A DNA stretch of 43,797 nt from Clostridia bacterium (lineage in GTDB: Bacteria; Bacillota_A; Clostridia; Christensenellales; Aristaeellaceae): assembly GCA_017397695.1 (NCBI GenBank), contig JAFQIF010000107.1:1-43797 (forward strand), written 5' to 3'. Both the position numbers and the translations under genes were made by a program. The notes below the pieces were generated by a model. It was not told the DNA's origin. It worked only from the letters and a program-made list of their open reading frames with translations, and made no database searches. Below, piece after piece: positions 32,822-40,744 of this stretch (its first letter is position 1; every line of letters starts with the position of its first letter).

Positions 32822-32894
32822 GTAAAGCAAAATAACTTGACAGCCTGTGTATTATACGACAACACAGCGGGACTGTCAAGTCTTTTTGCTTTAC
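32822..32894 (-). promoter_or_regulatory. Consensus promoter of ylxM-ffh inside a long inverted repeat
   Basis: On the minus strand: perfect TTGACA (32874-32879), 17 bases, perfect TATAAT (32851-32856). The promoter is flanked by an inverted repeat with 22-base arms (32822-32843 and 32873-32894; 20 of 22 match; core ACTTGACAG). The distal arm includes the stop codon of the GNAT gene and the near arm lies in the ylxM leader; the arms end in T-rich TTTTGCTTT, so read-through RNA could fold as a terminator. Confidence 0.85.
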
Positions 32895-33499
32895 ATATTC
32901 AATCTTTTTTCAATCTTTTTTCTTGCAGCTTCGATCTTTTCGCGCACCAGTTTGCCGTTCAGCGCATAAATAGGCAGGATTTCTCCCGGCATGCCGTCGT
33001 GCACGCGCCTGTGCAGCCAGACAGTGTCGTGCCACTGCCCGAGCTTAAAGCCCGTATGCGCATGTCTGCCGATGATCGTGTAGCCCATCTTCTCATGCAT
33101 GGCGATGCTGCCCGCGTTCGAGCCGGTAATCACACCGTAGAAATTGACGTAGCCCTGCAGGGCGAGCAGTTCCTCCAGCAGCGCATACAGCGGCCTTCCC
33201 AGCCCTCTGCCCGTAAATCCTTCCCTCAGATAGATGCTCAGCTCTGCATTCCAGGCAAAAGCCGCGCGCTCAGCCTGCCTGTGCGCATAGGCATAGCCGA
33301 TCATCCTGCCGTCCGCTTCCAGCACCAGATACGGAAACTGCGCGGCAATCTCCCGCACGCGGCGGATGAAACTCTCCAGCGACGGCACAGCCGTTTCAAA
33401 CGTAATTGCCGTCTTTTCGATATACGGCGCGTAGATTTCAAGAATCGCTGCCGAATCCTTCTCGGGATCAGCAAGCCGGATATTGACCTGCTTATTCAT
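32891..33499 (-). CDS. GNAT acetyltransferase, phosphinothricin acetyltransferase-like
   Basis: A 202-residue GNAT enzyme. The early IYAPYIEKTAITFET (22-36), the W-N-A-E-L-S-I-Y-L strand near 85, the acetyl-CoA loop GFTGRGLGRPLYALLEELL (95-113), and HEKMGYTIIGRHAHTGFKLG (about 134-153) with WHD are the PAT/YncA pattern. Such enzymes acetylate the amino group of small amino acid analogues, for example methionine sulfoximine or phosphinothricin. The C terminus carries about 30 extra basic residues. It starts inside the last codons of the EamA gene (8-base overlap), so they are cotranscribed. Confidence 0.87.
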   Translation of the reverse strand: MNKQVNIRLADPEKDSAAILEIYAPYIEKTAITFETAVPSLESFIRRVREIAAQFPYLVLEADGRMIGYAYAHRQAERAAFAWNAELSIYLREGFTGRGLGRPLYALLEELLALQGYVNFYGVITGSNAGSIAMHEKMGYTIIGRHAHTGFKLGQWHDTVWLHRRVHDGMPGEILPIYALNGKLVREKIEAARKKIEKRLNM

Positions 33500-34427
33500 G
33501 CTTGACCTGCTGGCCCTTTCCGACGATCACGATACTCAGGCACACCAGCGCCAGCGCCGCCGCATAGCGCAGCAGCGGCAGATCGCTGCCGCCGTAAAGG
33601 ATCAGCGAAAGCATCACGCCAAAGATCGGCTGAAGGAACATGAACGGCGCAATGCGCGATACCGGATTGAACTTGAGCAGCACGGACCAGACGGTATACG
33701 CAATCGCAGAGAGCGCCGCCAGATACAGCAGCACCGCAATGCTGCCGATTCCCGTGGGATGCAGCCTGCCGCCGAAGAGGAAGCCCGCCGTAGCCATGAT
33801 CGCGCCGCCGAGCATGAACTGCCAGCCGCTCAGCGCCACAGGATCCTCCCGCTGGCCAAAGTACTTGATCGCACCCGCGCTGCACGCGCCCGCCACCATC
33901 GACACCAGCAGGAATCCCTCGCCCGTCAGGCGCATGCTGCCGCCCAGGCTCGAGCCGTCCAGATTGACCACGACAATGCCCATCACGCCCAGTACGCCGC
34001 CAATCCACTTGAGCGTATTCATCTTCTCACTGCGGAAGAGATAGCAGGCGATCAGAATCGCAACGAACGCATTCAACCCCTGAATGATTGCACTCTTGAC
34101 GCTCGGAGTATTGGCCACGCCGATGTAGAAAAATACATACTGGATCACAGTCTGCAGCGCGCCGAGCGAAAAAACCATGTAAATGTTCTGCTTCTTCGGG
34201 CGCACCAGCTCCTTTCGGCCAATGCTGGTGAAGAGAATTGTCAGCAGGCCCGCCAGAAAGAAGCGGCAGCCGGCAAACACGATCTGCGTCGCCGACTCGC
34301 CCGCCGGAATCGCAAAGAGCTTGTAGCCCAGATTGATGAACGGAATCGCACTGCCCCACAGCGCATTGCACAGGATCGCCAGGCCGACGACCACGCCGGT
34401 CCGGGTGAGAAGCGGTTTCTTTTCCAT
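33492..34427 (-). CDS. EamA/DMT-family metabolite exporter
   Basis: A 311-residue membrane protein with ten predicted helices in two EamA halves (about 12-145 and 160-300), the usual DMT-transporter size. The first half contains CNALWGSAIPFINLGYKLF and the second WSVLLKFNPVSRIAPFMFL with QPIFGVMLS. DMT proteins export amino acids and other small metabolites. With the acetyltransferase translated from its end, the pair may modify and expel a toxic amino compound (inference). ATG 34427 has AAGG 8 bases upstream. The promoter, TTGCTT-N16-TATACT near 34466-34488, borders the terminator of the upstream gene. Confidence 0.88.
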   Translation of the reverse strand: MEKKPLLTRTGVVVGLAILCNALWGSAIPFINLGYKLFAIPAGESATQIVFAGCRFFLAGLLTILFTSIGRKELVRPKKQNIYMVFSLGALQTVIQYVFFYIGVANTPSVKSAIIQGLNAFVAILIACYLFRSEKMNTLKWIGGVLGVMGIVVVNLDGSSLGGSMRLTGEGFLLVSMVAGACSAGAIKYFGQREDPVALSGWQFMLGGAIMATAGFLFGGRLHPTGIGSIAVLLYLAALSAIAYTVWSVLLKFNPVSRIAPFMFLQPIFGVMLSLILYGGSDLPLLRYAAALALVCLSIVIVGKGQQVKHE

Positions 34428-34489
34428 ATAAAATACCTTCTTTGGCTGTATTGCATGTGTCAGTATACCACGCTCCGCGCAAAAAGCAA

Positions 34490-34518
34490 GCGGGAAGATG
34501 ATGTTTTCATCTTCCCGC
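34490..34518 (-). terminator. Terminator after the anti-sigma-like gene
   Basis: Perfect 12-bp stem GCGGGAAGATGA (34490-34501) with TCATCTTCCCGC (34507-34518). On the minus strand it is followed by TTGCTTTTTGC, which also serves as the -35 of the EamA promoter. Confidence 0.85.
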
Positions 34519-34524
34519 ACCTGC

Positions 34525-36555
34525 CTATTGCGCAATGGTCATTATCGCCAGCTGCACGTTGCGTTCGTATTCCCCTGTCTGTGTGGTATAAGCCAGCATA
34601 ATCCGGTTTGCGCCCACCGGTGCAAGATGAATATATCCAACCCGATTCGTGAAATCGTCCGCGCCCTGCGCGCTGTATTCTTGAATCGTCCCTTCTCCAT
34701 CCGTCATGATCATTGCCGTATGGCTGCCCCATGCGTTTTCGTCGATCCGATGATTGGCGGCATATGCATAGCGGTCGCCCACCTTGACAATCTGCGTAGG
34801 CATATTGATGCCAGCAGATTCGTCCGTATACACCATCTTTTCCAGCATCCTGCCGTGGTCATCGATACGCGCAAGCACCCATTCGCCGTCCTTCATGAAA
34901 CCGGAGGTCACCAGCAATTCGCCATTCCCACAGCTGCGTACGCGGTTAATGCGGATATCCTTCACCTCCTCGCCCTCGTGCAGGAGCTTTCCCTGCTTAT
35001 CGTAGAACCGCAGGATCGACGCATTCGCCGCCTCATTCCACGCTGTGAGCACATAGCCCTCGTCCGTCACCTTGAGATAGGGCGCATAGCCCAGCAGCTC
35101 CTCAAACTGCCATGTAAACACCGGCTCGCCGCACTCATCCAACTGCGCGTAGAACGGAATATGCTTGCCGCCCAGATAGCCACTCACCAGCATGCCGCCG
35201 TGGCCCGGCTCGGCATACATCTGATCAAAACGCACCGGTCTGTCGCCCGCCATCTCGCTGATTGGCCTCAGTTCTTTTCGTTCAAGAATGCTGCCGCCCG
35301 TGCCAATACGCATCTGGTCATAGCGGGTATACTCGATGCTCTGTCTCTGCTCGCCATTCTTCCGCCGCCGGATGATCATCAGTAAATCTCCGCCGGATAG
35401 CTGCATCACCGCTTCCGGCGAATTGGTTTCACCATTTTTATCCGGAAATTCAACCAGCCAGCGCGTCACGCCCTGTTCGTCGATGCACTCAGCATAAGCG
35501 CCAGCGGAATCTCCATTATATGCGTTGTATCCCATCCGTCCAAAAACCACCGCAGTGCCATCGGAAAGACCTGTCACGCCATCAGCAATTCTCCCTTCCC
35601 GCTTAAAGTTCTGCGTTTCCAGGAGTTCAAGCGTACGCACATGTTCCGCCAAGCGCTGTTCCTTTGGTATTTCCTCCGCCTGCCGGCAGGCCGCGTCGCG
35701 CGCCGCATCCTCTGCAGGCGAGGATACGCCCTTGTAGCCATCCTCACTGGTCAGCACGTTTCCATCGCCGGAGACGGAAACGACGTGGTAATCCAGCTCC
35801 GCCCCAACGAATTCCAGCATATAATACGGTTCCTTCGCGCCCATCTCGCTGCGGTGCAGCAGGAAGGATACCCATACGTCATAGCTGTTTATCTTCTCAT
35901 CGTCATATCCGTATGCCTCCTGTACGGCTTTTTTCGCGATTGCCACCGCCTGCTCCTGCGGGATATCATCTTCATCCGGCAGGAGGTCGATGTTGGTATC
36001 ATAGCCCAGCAGATCCAGCTCCAGCAGCAGCTGCGTATAGGCTGCCTTCTGCTCCAGGCTCCATTCGCTGTCGTAAAGCCCCAGCTCCTGCTCTACGATG
36101 CCGGAGGCTGTGATCACATCCGTACGGCCATTGATGCCGTAGCGATCTGAAAAGAGCTTGTCCAGCGCTTTCTCCCGCTTCCTGTCCGAAGGGATCGCCA
36201 GCGCCTCGTCCCACTGCGCCGTATCTGTGATCACACCGCACTGCGCCATGGAGCGCACGATGCTTTCCTTCTCAGAGAGCGTCCAGTCGTCATATGCGCC
36301 CGCCATCTGATGGAGCTCGGCGATGTCGCTGAGAAACCCTCTGTTCACCACATAGGCCGCCAGTGCCGTTGCGCAAAGCAGCAGAACCAGCACCAGCGCG
36401 AACACGGCCGCGTAGCGCGGCTTCATCGCCGCACGCCTGCGTTCCCTTTTGGCCGGCAGCGTATCGATCATCGCGCGCATGTTGCGCTCAAAGCGCTCGT
36501 CCATCGGCGGATACAGCTTTTCAAGATTCTCCCTGCTTACATCGATGCGTTTCAT
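34525..36555 (-). CDS. Large membrane anti-sigma-like protein with extracellular PepSY-like and propeller-like parts
   Basis: A 676-residue single-pass protein: a cytoplasmic N terminus of about 46 residues, one membrane helix (about 48-69), and an extracellular remainder. The outside part has two helical units (beginning WTLSEKESIV and WSLEQKAAYT), a PepSY-like domain (198-270, IPQEQAVAIAKKAVQEAYGY), and from about 320 repeated strands with D-E/D-x-G turns that suggest a beta-propeller. It begins within the stop of the ECF sigma gene (ATGA overlap), so it is probably the cognate anti-sigma factor, its short N terminus holding the sigma factor. No zinc HxxxCxxC motif is present. The sensing role of the outer part is inferred. 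Confidence 0.8.
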   Translation of the reverse strand: MKRIDVSRENLEKLYPPMDERFERNMRAMIDTLPAKRERRRAAMKPRYAAVFALVLVLLLCATALAAYVVNRGFLSDIAELHQMAGAYDDWTLSEKESIVRSMAQCGVITDTAQWDEALAIPSDRKREKALDKLFSDRYGINGRTDVITASGIVEQELGLYDSEWSLEQKAAYTQLLLELDLLGYDTNIDLLPDEDDIPQEQAVAIAKKAVQEAYGYDDEKINSYDVWVSFLLHRSEMGAKEPYYMLEFVGAELDYHVVSVSGDGNVLTSEDGYKGVSSPAEDAARDAACRQAEEIPKEQRLAEHVRTLELLETQNFKREGRIADGVTGLSDGTAVVFGRMGYNAYNGDSAGAYAECIDEQGVTRWLVEFPDKNGETNSPEAVMQLSGGDLLMIIRRRKNGEQRQSIEYTRYDQMRIGTGGSILERKELRPISEMAGDRPVRFDQMYAEPGHGGMLVSGYLGGKHIPFYAQLDECGEPVFTWQFEELLGYAPYLKVTDEGYVLTAWNEAANASILRFYDKQGKLLHEGEEVKDIRINRVRSCGNGELLVTSGFMKDGEWVLARIDDHGRMLEKMVYTDESAGINMPTQIVKVGDRYAYAANHRIDENAWGSHTAMIMTDGEGTIQEYSAQGADDFTNRVGYIHLAPVGANRIMLAYTTQTGEYERNVQLAIMTIAQ

Positions 36556-37037
36556 CCGAACCTCACCTCCGCATCTTCCAGTTCCATCCGCAGCGCTTTT
36601 CTTGCGCGATACAATCTACTTTTCACCGTCGTCACAGGAATACCCAGTACCCCTGCAATCTCCCGCTCAGAGAATCCTTCCATATAGTGAAGCAGCAGCG
36701 GCGTGCGCAGCTTTTCAGGAAGCGCATCGATGGCCGCCCTCAGTTCTCCATCCTCCATTTCATAGGCTTTCTGCATACCCTGCGGCATCTGTGCCACAGG
36801 AAATGCGCGCATATGCTTTCTTTGGATATTTCGGCACTCATTGATGACGATGCGCGTCAGCCATGCGCGCAGCTTGCTTTCATCGCTCACCTGACGCCGC
36901 CTCTCCCAGGCGCGCATCATGCCCTGCTGCACGGCGTCCTGCGCATCCGCCTGCGAGCGCAGGATACTCAAGCTCAGCCGGTACAAGGGCGTCAGCTGCT
37001 CCTGCATCTGTGCCGTGAGCGCTTTATCGCTGATCAC
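36552..37037 (-). CDS. ECF-family RNA polymerase sigma factor
   Basis: A 161-residue sigma factor. Region 2 spans about 10-80 (YRLSLSILRSQADAQDAVQQ, then MRAWERRR and WLTRIVINECRN). Region 4 spans about 105-155, with the HTH FSEREIAGVLGIPVTTVKSR and the linker IDALPEKLRTPLLLHY. The start is taken as GTG 37037, which has GGAGG 7 bases upstream; ATG 37043 is too close to that site, and ATG 37082 would lie in the promoter. The next gene overlaps by 4 bases and encodes the likely anti-sigma protein. An ECF-type promoter upstream suggests autoregulation. Confidence 0.93.
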   Translation of the reverse strand: MISDKALTAQMQEQLTPLYRLSLSILRSQADAQDAVQQGMMRAWERRRQVSDESKLRAWLTRIVINECRNIQRKHMRAFPVAQMPQGMQKAYEMEDGELRAAIDALPEKLRTPLLLHYMEGFSEREIAGVLGIPVTTVKSRLYRARKALRMELEDAEVRFG

Positions 37038-37083
37038 GTTCATTCCTCCCTGCGTTTCTTTCGTCAGAAGCTTCTTTCGCATA

Positions 37084-37113
37084 TAAGACGCATGAGGCTG
37101 GTAAAAGGTTGCA
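37084..37113 (-). promoter_or_regulatory. Likely autoregulatory ECF promoter
   Basis: On the minus strand: TGCAAC followed by CTTTT (-35, 37108-37113), a 17-base spacer, then CGTCTTA (-10, 37084-37090). This matches the bipartite AAC / CGTC pattern of Bacillota ECF promoters. It lies about 50 bases before the chosen start codon. Confidence 0.75.
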
Positions 37114-37126
37114 TAGCAAGAAAAAA

Positions 37127-37150
37127 ATCCCTCTCATTTCTGAGAGGGAT
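37127..37150 (-). terminator. Terminator of the flavin reductase gene
   Basis: Perfect 10-bp stem ATCCCTCTCA (37127-37136) with TGAGAGGGAT (37141-37150), GAAA loop on the minus strand, then TTTTTTC, directly after the gene ending at 37164. Confidence 0.95.
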
Positions 37151-37163
37151 CTTGAAAACAGGT

Positions 37164-39209
37164 TTACTTACCCGCAATCGCGCTCATCGCAGCCACACGG
37201 CCATAGTAGACCGCAGAGCCGATGGCCATGCCGCAGCACGGATACTCCGCATCGAACAGGCCGGTAAACGCGACCTCGCCCGCAGCATACAGGCCGTCGA
37301 TCGGCTTATTCTCGGTGTCCAGCACGCGGCCGCTGACGTCGATCTCCAGACCGCCGAAGGTAACGGAGGTGCTCGGGTTCATGCGGAAAGCATAGTACTC
37401 GTCGCCCTCAACCGGAATCATGTACTGGGCGGGCTTGCCGAAGTCCTCGTCCACGCCCTTGGCGCACAGCTCATTGTAGCGCGCAACGGTCGCTTCCAGC
37501 GCTGCAGCGTCCACGCCGATGAGGCCGGCCAGCTCGCCGATGGTCGCCGCATGCGGCACATGCTCCATCGTCACACCCCACTGGATCATCGGATACGGCT
37601 CGACGGCATAGCCGTCCTTCTTCGCCGCGATATAGTAGCCAACGGTACTCTTGGCGTCCGCCAGAGCGGTGGCAACATGAGACTGATAGGTATACTCGTC
37701 TACCACGCGCAGACCGTCCTCAGAGACAATCAGGCCGGATTCTTCGTTGATGCCGCAGTAGCAGTCATAGCTGACATAAACCAGCTGCAGGCCAGGGGCG
37801 TCAAAGTTCTTCGCGCCCACGGCCACAGCCATGGTCAGGCCATCGCCGATGTTGGTCAGCGGCACAGAGCCGTACGGACTATAGGGCAGGAAATCAGAAT
37901 ACTTGGCCATCATTTCCGGATTATGCTCGTAGCCGCCGGTGGCGAGGATGACGCCCTTGGCGTTAACAGTCACCGCAGTGCCATCGGTCATGGTCGCCTT
38001 CACGCCTACGACAGCGCCCGCTTCATTGGTGATGAGCTCTTCGGCGCGGCAGTTGTACAGGGTCTTGCCGCCTTTTCCTTCATAGAGGTTGGTCAGCGGC
38101 GCGGTGATCTGGCCGCCGTGGCCGCTTGTCTGGCCGCCGCCGCCCATGGTGTTGTGCACGCGCCACGGGGTCAGTGCGCTATGGATGTATTCGACGTCCT
38201 GCACCATCACGCCGCGATCTTCCAGCCACTGCAGGTTCTCGGCAGAAGCGTCACAGAACGCACGTACGAGCTCCTCGCTCATGATGTCATCACGGTCGAA
38301 GCTCATCAGGTACTCATACATCATATCGGCATTGTCGGTGTAGCCCTGCTTCTCCTGCCACGGGGTACCCGCCGCCAGGATCTTGCCGCCGCTGCGCACG
38401 GTGGAACCGCCGGTGACACCGGCCTTTTCCAGCAACAGCACGTTCGCGCCCGCCTCCTGTGCAGTGATCGCCGCAGACAGACCCGCAGCGCCTGCGCCGA
38501 CAACGACCACATCGACATCATAGACCTGCTCCTCAGCCGCAGCCTTCTCGGCCGGCGTCTTAAGCATTTCCGGATCGCCGCCTGCCTGGGCGATAGCGTC
38601 CGCCACAGCCGCGATCACGGCGTTGCTGGTCACGGTCGCGTTGGTGACCACGTCGACCGCCAGGGACTGACTTTCCACGATCTTGCCCGGGAGCTGATCG
38701 ATCGGGGCAGTCGCCACGCCATAGCCCAAGCCATAGGTCTCGGCATGCGCGCCAACCTTCACATCGGCAATCGCATTCTCGGTAAAGGTGACCTCAACAG
38801 TCACATCGCCGTTCTGGCCCTTCGCCGCAGCGATGTAGGTGCCGGCGGTATAGCTGCCATCCCAGGCAACCGCACCCGCAACCTCGTCCAGCGCTTTCTG
38901 CACAGCAGCCTTCGCCGCATTGCTGGTCATGGTCACGCCCGCGATTACGTCGATCTCGGCGCTCTGTTTTTCAACAAAGGCCGCAGCCAGCGCCTCGCCC
39001 TGCGCAGCGCCGAAGCCCTGGGTTTCGCCGGAAACATCCAGCGCAACAGCCGTAATGGCCGCCTCAGCAACAGTCACGGTCGCCTTGACCGCGCTAGAGA
39101 AGCCCTGCGCCTCGGCAGTGTATTCGCCGGGCGTATAGGCCGCCGCCATACCCATCGCCGGCATGATCATGCACGCGACAAGCACAAGGGCAATGATGCT
39201 CTTTCTCAT
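37164..39209 (-). CDS. Secreted flavoprotein reductase with two FMN-binding domains (fumarate/urocanate reductase-like)
   Basis: A 681-residue exported protein. Signal peptide (1-23, ending AAA-Y), then two FMN-binding domains: about 25-112 with DVIAGVT (flavin Thr at 93), and about 118-208 with DVVTNAT (Thr at 192). The FAD/succinate dehydrogenase-type reductase domain runs from about 230 (VVVVGAGAAGLSAA, then GGSTVRSGG, ATGGYEHNPEM) to the C terminus (GLYAAGEVAFTGLF). Relatives reduce fumarate, urocanate, methacrylate or other alkenes outside the cell, with electrons arriving through the bound FMN. The substrate-proton-donor region reads STSVTFGG, without the HHTMGG His pair of fumarate reductases, so a different substrate is likely. 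AAGGAGG precedes the ATG. It is monocistronic. Confidence 0.92.
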   Translation of the reverse strand: MRKSIIALVLVACMIMPAMGMAAAYTPGEYTAEAQGFSSAVKATVTVAEAAITAVALDVSGETQGFGAAQGEALAAAFVEKQSAEIDVIAGVTMTSNAAKAAVQKALDEVAGAVAWDGSYTAGTYIAAAKGQNGDVTVEVTFTENAIADVKVGAHAETYGLGYGVATAPIDQLPGKIVESQSLAVDVVTNATVTSNAVIAAVADAIAQAGGDPEMLKTPAEKAAAEEQVYDVDVVVVGAGAAGLSAAITAQEAGANVLLLEKAGVTGGSTVRSGGKILAAGTPWQEKQGYTDNADMMYEYLMSFDRDDIMSEELVRAFCDASAENLQWLEDRGVMVQDVEYIHSALTPWRVHNTMGGGGQTSGHGGQITAPLTNLYEGKGGKTLYNCRAEELITNEAGAVVGVKATMTDGTAVTVNAKGVILATGGYEHNPEMMAKYSDFLPYSPYGSVPLTNIGDGLTMAVAVGAKNFDAPGLQLVYVSYDCYCGINEESGLIVSEDGLRVVDEYTYQSHVATALADAKSTVGYYIAAKKDGYAVEPYPMIQWGVTMEHVPHAATIGELAGLIGVDAAALEATVARYNELCAKGVDEDFGKPAQYMIPVEGDEYYAFRMNPSTSVTFGGLEIDVSGRVLDTENKPIDGLYAAGEVAFTGLFDAEYPCCGMAIGSAVYYGRVAAMSAIAGK

Positions 39210-39247
39210 AGATATTTTCCTCCTTCATTCTTTTCAGCCAGAAAACC

Positions 39248-39291
39248 AATCTGCTTGATAACAGATTAACATGCGTATCAGAATCTGTCAA
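39248..39291 (-). promoter_or_regulatory. Promoter and inverted repeat of the flavin reductase gene
   Basis: On the minus strand: perfect TTGACA (39286-39291), 17 bases, weak TAATCT (39263-39268). An inverted repeat AATCTG-N8-CAGATT (39248-39267) overlaps the -10, where a repressor or activator could bind. Confidence 0.65.
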
Positions 39292-39320
39292 CGAAACCTC
39301 CTCGACCCATCCCATCCAAA

Positions 39321-39349
39321 TTGACTTTCGATTGCCAAACGGATATACT
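39321..39349 (+). promoter_or_regulatory. Promoter of the second MATE gene
   Basis: TTGACT (39321-39326), 17 bases, TATACT (39344-39349), about 30 bases before the start codon. Confidence 0.85.
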
Positions 39350-39379
39350 GTAATCATCAATCCTGAAAGAAGGCGCCTC

Positions 39380-40744
39380 ATGACCACCGATTTTTCCCAG
39401 GGCCGCGTCTGGAAGCGCATCGTCGCGCAGTCCGTTCCGCTGATGCTGGCGCAGCTGGTTCAGCTGCTTTATAATATCGTCGACCGCATCTACATTGGCC
39501 ACATGCCCGGCGCGGGCAGCGCGGCGCTCACCGGCGTGGGCCTCACATTCCCCGTCATCACGCTCATCGCCGCGTTCACCGGCCTGTTCGCCACGGGCGG
39601 AACGCCCCTGTTTTCCATCGCGCGAGGTGCCGGCGAGGAGCAAAAAGCCCGCTGTATTATGGGCAGTGTTTTTTCTCTGCTGAGCGTCACTTCGCTGGCT
39701 CTCACAGCGCTTTGCCTTGTTTTCCGCAAGCCGATCATGTTCCTTTTCGGCGCAAGCGAGGCGTCTTACGTCTATGCCGATGCATATCTTAAAATCTATC
39801 TGCTCGGCACGCCGCTGAGCATGCTCTCTACCGGTATGAACGGCTTTATCAACGCCCAGGGCTTCCCGCGCGTCGGCATGCTGACCGTCGTCATCGGCGC
39901 GGCGCTCAACCTCGTCCTTGACCCGATCTTCATCTTCGGCCTGAACATGGGCGTATCCGGCGCAGCGCTTGCAACCGTGATCTCACAGGGCATCTCCTGT
40001 CTCTGGGTTCTGCGCTTCCTGTCCGGAAAGCGCGTACCCTTTCGTCTTGAGCGCAGATTCCTGCGTCTCAGACGCGATCTCACAGGAAAGATCCTTTCTC
40101 TCGGCACGGCGGGCTTCATCATGCAGGGTACCAACTGCCTGGTGCAGGTGGCCTGTAACTCCACGCTCAGCAGCTTCGGCGGCGATCTCTATATTGGCAT
40201 CATGACGGTGCTCAGTTCCGTGCGCTCTGTGCTCGAGCTGCCGCTCTCCGGCCTGATCAGCGGTTCACAGCCGGTGCTGGGCTTCAACTACGGCGCAAAA
40301 AAGTATGACCGCGTCAAGCAGGGTATCCGGTTTATCACTCTGTGCGGCACGAGCTACAATGTCTGTGCGTGGATTCTGGTGCTTCTCTTCCCGGAGTTTC
40401 TCATCCGCATCTTTTCCTCCGATCCTGCACTCATTGCCGCAGGCCCCGCTGCGCTTCACGTCTATTTCTTCGGCTTCTTCTTCATGTCCTTCCAGTTCGC
40501 CGGTCAATCCGTCTTTCAATCGCTGGGTTTTGCGCGCCAGGCCATCTTCTTTTCCCTGCTGCGCAAGGCCGTGATCGTCGTGCCTCTTACGCTGCTGCTG
40601 CCGCGCCTGGGGTTTGGCGTCATGGGCGTGTTCCTCGCCGAGCCCGTCTCCAATTTCATCGGCGGCCTCGCCTGCTTTACGACCATGTATTTCACCGTAT
40701 ACAAAAAGCTGGGCAGCGCCCAGCCTGTCAAGTATCGCAATTAA
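39380..40744 (+). CDS. MATE-family efflux protein (second copy)
   Basis: A 454-residue, 12-helix MATE protein. First-half marks are LYNIVDRIYIGHMPGAGSAA near residue 30 and FATGGTPLFSIARGAGEE near 70; GMNGFINAQGFPRVGMLTVV is near 155. The second half has SGSQPVLGFNYGAKKYDR near 295. It belongs to the subgroup of MATE proteins with the R-x-Y-I-G-H motif (as in bacterial MepA-type) rather than that of the gene at 22413. It exports unknown cationic compounds with an ion gradient. The ATG at 39380 follows AGAAGG. Its stop overlaps the stop of the convergent membrane protein gene in the 4 bases TTAA, leaving no space for a terminator. Confidence 0.92.
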   Translation: MTTDFSQGRVWKRIVAQSVPLMLAQLVQLLYNIVDRIYIGHMPGAGSAALTGVGLTFPVITLIAAFTGLFATGGTPLFSIARGAGEEQKARCIMGSVFSLLSVTSLALTALCLVFRKPIMFLFGASEASYVYADAYLKIYLLGTPLSMLSTGMNGFINAQGFPRVGMLTVVIGAALNLVLDPIFIFGLNMGVSGAALATVISQGISCLWVLRFLSGKRVPFRLERRFLRLRRDLTGKILSLGTAGFIMQGTNCLVQVACNSTLSSFGGDLYIGIMTVLSSVRSVLELPLSGLISGSQPVLGFNYGAKKYDRVKQGIRFITLCGTSYNVCAWILVLLFPEFLIRIFSSDPALIAAGPAALHVYFFGFFFMSFQFAGQSVFQSLGFARQAIFFSLLRKAVIVVPLTLLLPRLGFGVMGVFLAEPVSNFIGGLACFTTMYFTVYKKLGSAQPVKYRN

